Shown here: positions 7,615 through 8,774 of the stretch, in pieces | Position numbering within the stretch: the stretch's first letter is position 1 | Layout: every line of letters begins with the position of its first letter | Source: Streptosporangiaceae bacterium | GTDB taxonomy: Bacteria > Actinomycetota > Actinomycetes > Streptosporangiales > Streptosporangiaceae | Assembly: GCA_025934635.1 (NCBI GenBank) | Contig: JAICWX010000354.1 | Location: forward strand, 1 to 8,774 | DNA length: 8,774 bases | Direction: 5' to 3' | The notes under the pieces: model-generated | Seen by the model: the letters and a program-made list of their open reading frames with translations, nothing else | Told to the model about the DNA's origin: nothing | Databases searched by the model: none | Position numbers and translations under genes: made by a program

Positions 7615-8411
7615 CCACTCCCAGCGGCATCACCAGAGAGGACGCCTCCTCTCCCGGTGAAGCCGCTGGTGACAGTCCGACTTCTGCGGCTAATGCGGGA
7701 CACCGGTCTCGCTGGGCCCGCAGCCCTCTCCAGTGGCGGGTGGCGTTCTTCGCGCTCCTGGCGGCCGGCGTCATCGTCGTCGCGGGGTGGGTCGTGTTCG
7801 AATCGCCGCTGCTCGCCGTCCGCTCGGTGACGGTCAGCGGGACGCACCTGGTGACCAGGTCCGAGGTCATCGCGGCGGCGGGGGTCGAGCCGGGCACGTC
7901 GCTGATCCGCGTGAACACCGCGCAGGCCGCCGCGCGGATCGCCATGGTCAGGCCGGTCCGCAGCGCGCAGGTCACCCGGTCCTGGCCCGACCGGGTGACG
8001 ATCGCGGTGAAGGAGCGGGTCCCGGCGCTGAACCTGACGGCGCCCGGCGGGGGATACGACCTGATCGACGGGGACGGCGTGGTGGTGCGGTGGTCCGACC
8101 GCCGTGCCCCGGGCCTGCCGCTCTACCTCACCGCGGTCCCCGTCACCGCCCTGCGCGGCAATCCGGACCTGGCCGCGGCCGCCGCCGTCCTCGGCGAGCT
8201 TCCGGCCTCGCTGCGCCGGTCCGTGGTCTCGGTCACCGCGCCGGACCCGGATCAGGTCACCCTGGGGCTGGCCGTTGCCAAGGACCGGGTGACCGTGGTG
8301 TGGGGCGGCACCGACCGGGCCGCGGCCAAGGCCGGGGAGCTTGCTGTTCTCATGCGGTCCCGGATGAGCTACTACGATGTGAGCGCGCCGGGATCTGTCC
8401 TGGCCAGGTAA
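7611..8411 (+). CDS. ftsQ: FtsQ, divisome scaffold protein (DivIB/FtsQ family)
   Basis: 266 residues. It is a bitopic membrane protein that connects early and late divisome proteins. A Ser/Gly/Ala-rich cytoplasmic tail (1-42) leads to one membrane helix (about 44-62). A POTRA domain follows (about 68-136: VRSVTVSGTHLV, then the segment ending TRSWPDRVTIAVKERVPAL), then the FtsQ/DivIB beta domain with YDLIDGDGVVV (149-159), ending at YYDVSAPGSVLAR. Sequence conservation is low, as is usual for FtsQ, and the identification rests on topology plus position between murC and ftsZ. The start is GTG 7611, overlapping the murC stop by 4 bases, with GGGG 9 bases upstream as a possible ribosome site. 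It ends 238 bases before ftsZ. Confidence 0.93.
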   Translation: MTTPSGITREDASSPGEAAGDSPTSAANAGHRSRWARSPLQWRVAFFALLAAGVIVVAGWVVFESPLLAVRSVTVSGTHLVTRSEVIAAAGVEPGTSLIRVNTAQAAARIAMVRPVRSAQVTRSWPDRVTIAVKERVPALNLTAPGGGYDLIDGDGVVVRWSDRRAPGLPLYLTAVPVTALRGNPDLAAAAAVLGELPASLRRSVVSVTAPDPDQVTLGLAVAKDRVTVVWGGTDRAAAKAGELAVLMRSRMSYYDVSAPGSVLAR

Positions 8412-8457
8412 CCAGGCCCGGCGATCCGCGACATGCTGACCGCTTCCGCGTGGTTAG

Positions 8458-8486
8458 TTGACCCGGGTGCCGTCCGACCCTACTGT
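8458..8486 (+). promoter_or_regulatory. sigma70-type promoter of ftsZ
   Basis: TTGACC (8458-8463, five of six matches to the -35 consensus) is followed by a 17-base spacer and TACTGT (8481-8486, a TAnnnT-type -10). Transcription would start near 8491-8495 and give a leader of roughly 155-160 bases before the ftsZ GTG. Streptomyces ftsZ is also served by dedicated promoters in this interval and within ftsQ, so a promoter here is expected. Confidence 0.6.
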
Positions 8487-8521
8487 CCGTATCAATCGTG
8501 CGGAAGGTAAAAACTCTAAAT

Positions 8522-8539
8522 CTTAACCTGAAGGTGAAG
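8522..8539. promoter_or_regulatory. 18-bp imperfect palindrome in the ftsZ leader, possible operator
   Basis: CTTAACCTGAAGGTGAAG has the symmetric form CTTnACCT-nn-AGGTnAAG, with 14 of 16 non-central positions paired. It lies about 30 bases downstream of the predicted transcription start, where a dimeric regulator could act as a roadblock. As RNA it could form a small stem with a UGAA loop. It resembles the dyads bound by dimeric helix-turn-helix or MerR-type proteins, but I cannot name the regulator. Confidence 0.45.
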
Positions 8540-8543
8540 CCTG

Positions 8544-8624
8544 ATGGTGACTGATCATTGCCCTGGCGGCAAATTCAGGGAGGTATCGAAAAACGCCTCC
8601 TGCCTGCCGGGACGGCAGAAGTAA
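8544..8624 (+). CDS. possible 26-codon upstream ORF in the ftsZ leader
   Basis: ATG at 8544 opens a 26-codon frame (begins MVTDHCPGG, ends LPGRQK) that closes with tandem TAA codons at 8622-8627. GAAGG at 8530-8534 gives a plausible ribosome site 9 bases before the ATG. The frame ends 25 bases before the ftsZ GTG and just before the ftsZ ribosome site, so ribosomes finishing it could affect ftsZ initiation. Against it, codon third positions are clearly less GC-rich than in the neighbouring genes and no homologue is recognised. It may be chance. Confidence 0.25.
   Translation: MVTDHCPGGKFREVSKNASCLPGRQK
8576..8602 (+). other. stem-loop in the ftsZ leader (GGAGG paired with CCTCC)
   Basis: GGAGG (8579-8583) pairs with CCTCC (8596-8600). 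The stem extends by CA/TG past a bulged G and has a 12-base A-rich loop. A second copy of CCTCCT at 8643-8648, next to the ftsZ start codon, could compete for the same strand. Confidence 0.35.
8604..8618 (+). other. compact RNA hairpin upstream of the ftsZ ribosome site
   Basis: CTGCCG and CGGCAG form a perfect 6-bp stem with a GGA triloop. It lies 14 bases before the GGAAAGG ribosome site. No T-run follows, so it is not an intrinsic terminator. It may keep the ribosome site exposed or stabilise the 5' end of a processed transcript (inference). Confidence 0.45.
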
Positions 8625-8632
8625 TAACGAGC

Positions 8633-8639
8633 GGAAAGG
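8633..8639 (+). promoter_or_regulatory. ribosome binding site of ftsZ
   Basis: GGAAAGG precedes the GTG at 8650 by 10 bases and supports this GTG as the start. The stretch between them (TACCCTCCTC) contains an anti-Shine-Dalgarno-like CCTCCT. Confidence 0.7.
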
Positions 8640-8649
8640 TACCCTCCTC

Positions 8650-8774
8650 GTGGCAGCACCGCAGAACTATCTGGCGGTTATCAAGGTCGTCGGAATCGGC
8701 GGTGGCGGCGTCAACGCCGTCAATCGCATGATCGAAGAGGGGCTCAAGGGCGTCGAGTTCATCGCGATCAACAC
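8650..8774 (+). CDS. ftsZ: FtsZ, tubulin-like division GTPase (N-terminal 41 codons; 3' end outside window)
   Basis: The visible N-terminus starts at GTG and reads [15 protein letters not shown], then [19 protein letters not shown] and VEFIAINT. This is the highly conserved actinobacterial FtsZ start. The Gly-rich [11 protein letters not shown] segment is the first nucleotide-binding loop of the GTPase, and FIAINT is the following strand. FtsZ polymerises into the Z-ring that recruits FtsQ, FtsW and the septal wall machinery encoded upstream. The GTPase signature GGGTGTG and the C-terminal tail lie beyond the window. The gene has its own leader and promoter, which allows expression apart from the mur genes. 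Confidence 0.98.
   Translation, partial: MAAPQNYLAVIKVVGIGGGGVNAVNRMIEEGLKGVEFIAIN

Noticed and set aside
8558..8586. TTGCCC followed 17 bases later by AGGTAT as a second ftsZ promoter
   Set aside because: The -10 lacks the key A at position 2, and the segment is better explained by the inverted repeats of the leader.
1..8774. CRISPR arrays, tRNA or rRNA genes, insertion sequences, phage or defence genes
   Set aside because: No repeat-spacer pattern, cloverleaf, transposase motif or terminal inverted repeats were seen. The window is chromosomal housekeeping and metabolic DNA.

Overview
The window is GC-rich, densely packed DNA with strong third-position GC. It reads as the chromosome of a high-GC actinobacterium (Actinomycetota). 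The best evidence is the right half: ftsW, murG, murC, ftsQ and the first 41 codons of ftsZ in one direction, with actinobacterial-type protein sequences. A further hint is a deacetylase of the mycothiol-enzyme (LmbE/PIG-L) family. murC lies between murG and ftsQ, as in mycobacteria and many Streptosporangiales or Frankia-like genomes. As I recall it, Streptomyces has murC elsewhere. I cannot name the genus.

Left part (1-3646): the last 37 codons of an unidentified plus-strand gene meet a minus-strand cluster tail to tail. Read in its own direction, the minus-strand cluster is a 59-residue putative zinc-binding protein (3646-3467, too short for most ORF callers), then a 114-base gap, then an LmbE/PIG-L deacetylase (3352-2501), a DUF2236/MpaB-type oxygenase (2504-1611) and an ABC1/UbiB-family atypical kinase (1614-121). 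The last three overlap by ATGA junctions, so they are almost certainly cotranscribed and translationally coupled.

Middle (3647-3755): a 109-base divergent intergenic region separates the small gene from ftsW. It holds an AT-rich patch and one GACAC pentamer, the core bound by the WhiA/WhiB sporulation regulators in Streptomyces.

Right part (3756-8774): the end of the division and cell wall (dcw) cluster. FtsW polymerises septal glycan strands, MurG makes lipid II, MurC adds L-Ala to UDP-MurNAc, FtsQ is a divisome scaffold and FtsZ is the division tubulin. Gene junctions are tight: a 30-base gap, an 11-base overlap and a 4-base overlap. The exception is a 238-base leader before ftsZ. That leader has a good sigma70-type promoter (TTGACC, 17-base spacer, TACTGT), an 18-base imperfect palindrome just downstream of it, a possible 26-codon upstream ORF ending in tandem TAA codons, and stem-loops with two copies of the anti-Shine-Dalgarno-like hexamer CCTCCT.

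Nothing here is a clearly new system. The items most worth a second look are the absence of murD, mraY and other dcw genes directly upstream of ftsW, the layered ftsZ leader, the tiny Cys/His protein divergent from ftsW, and a G-quadruplex motif inside murG.
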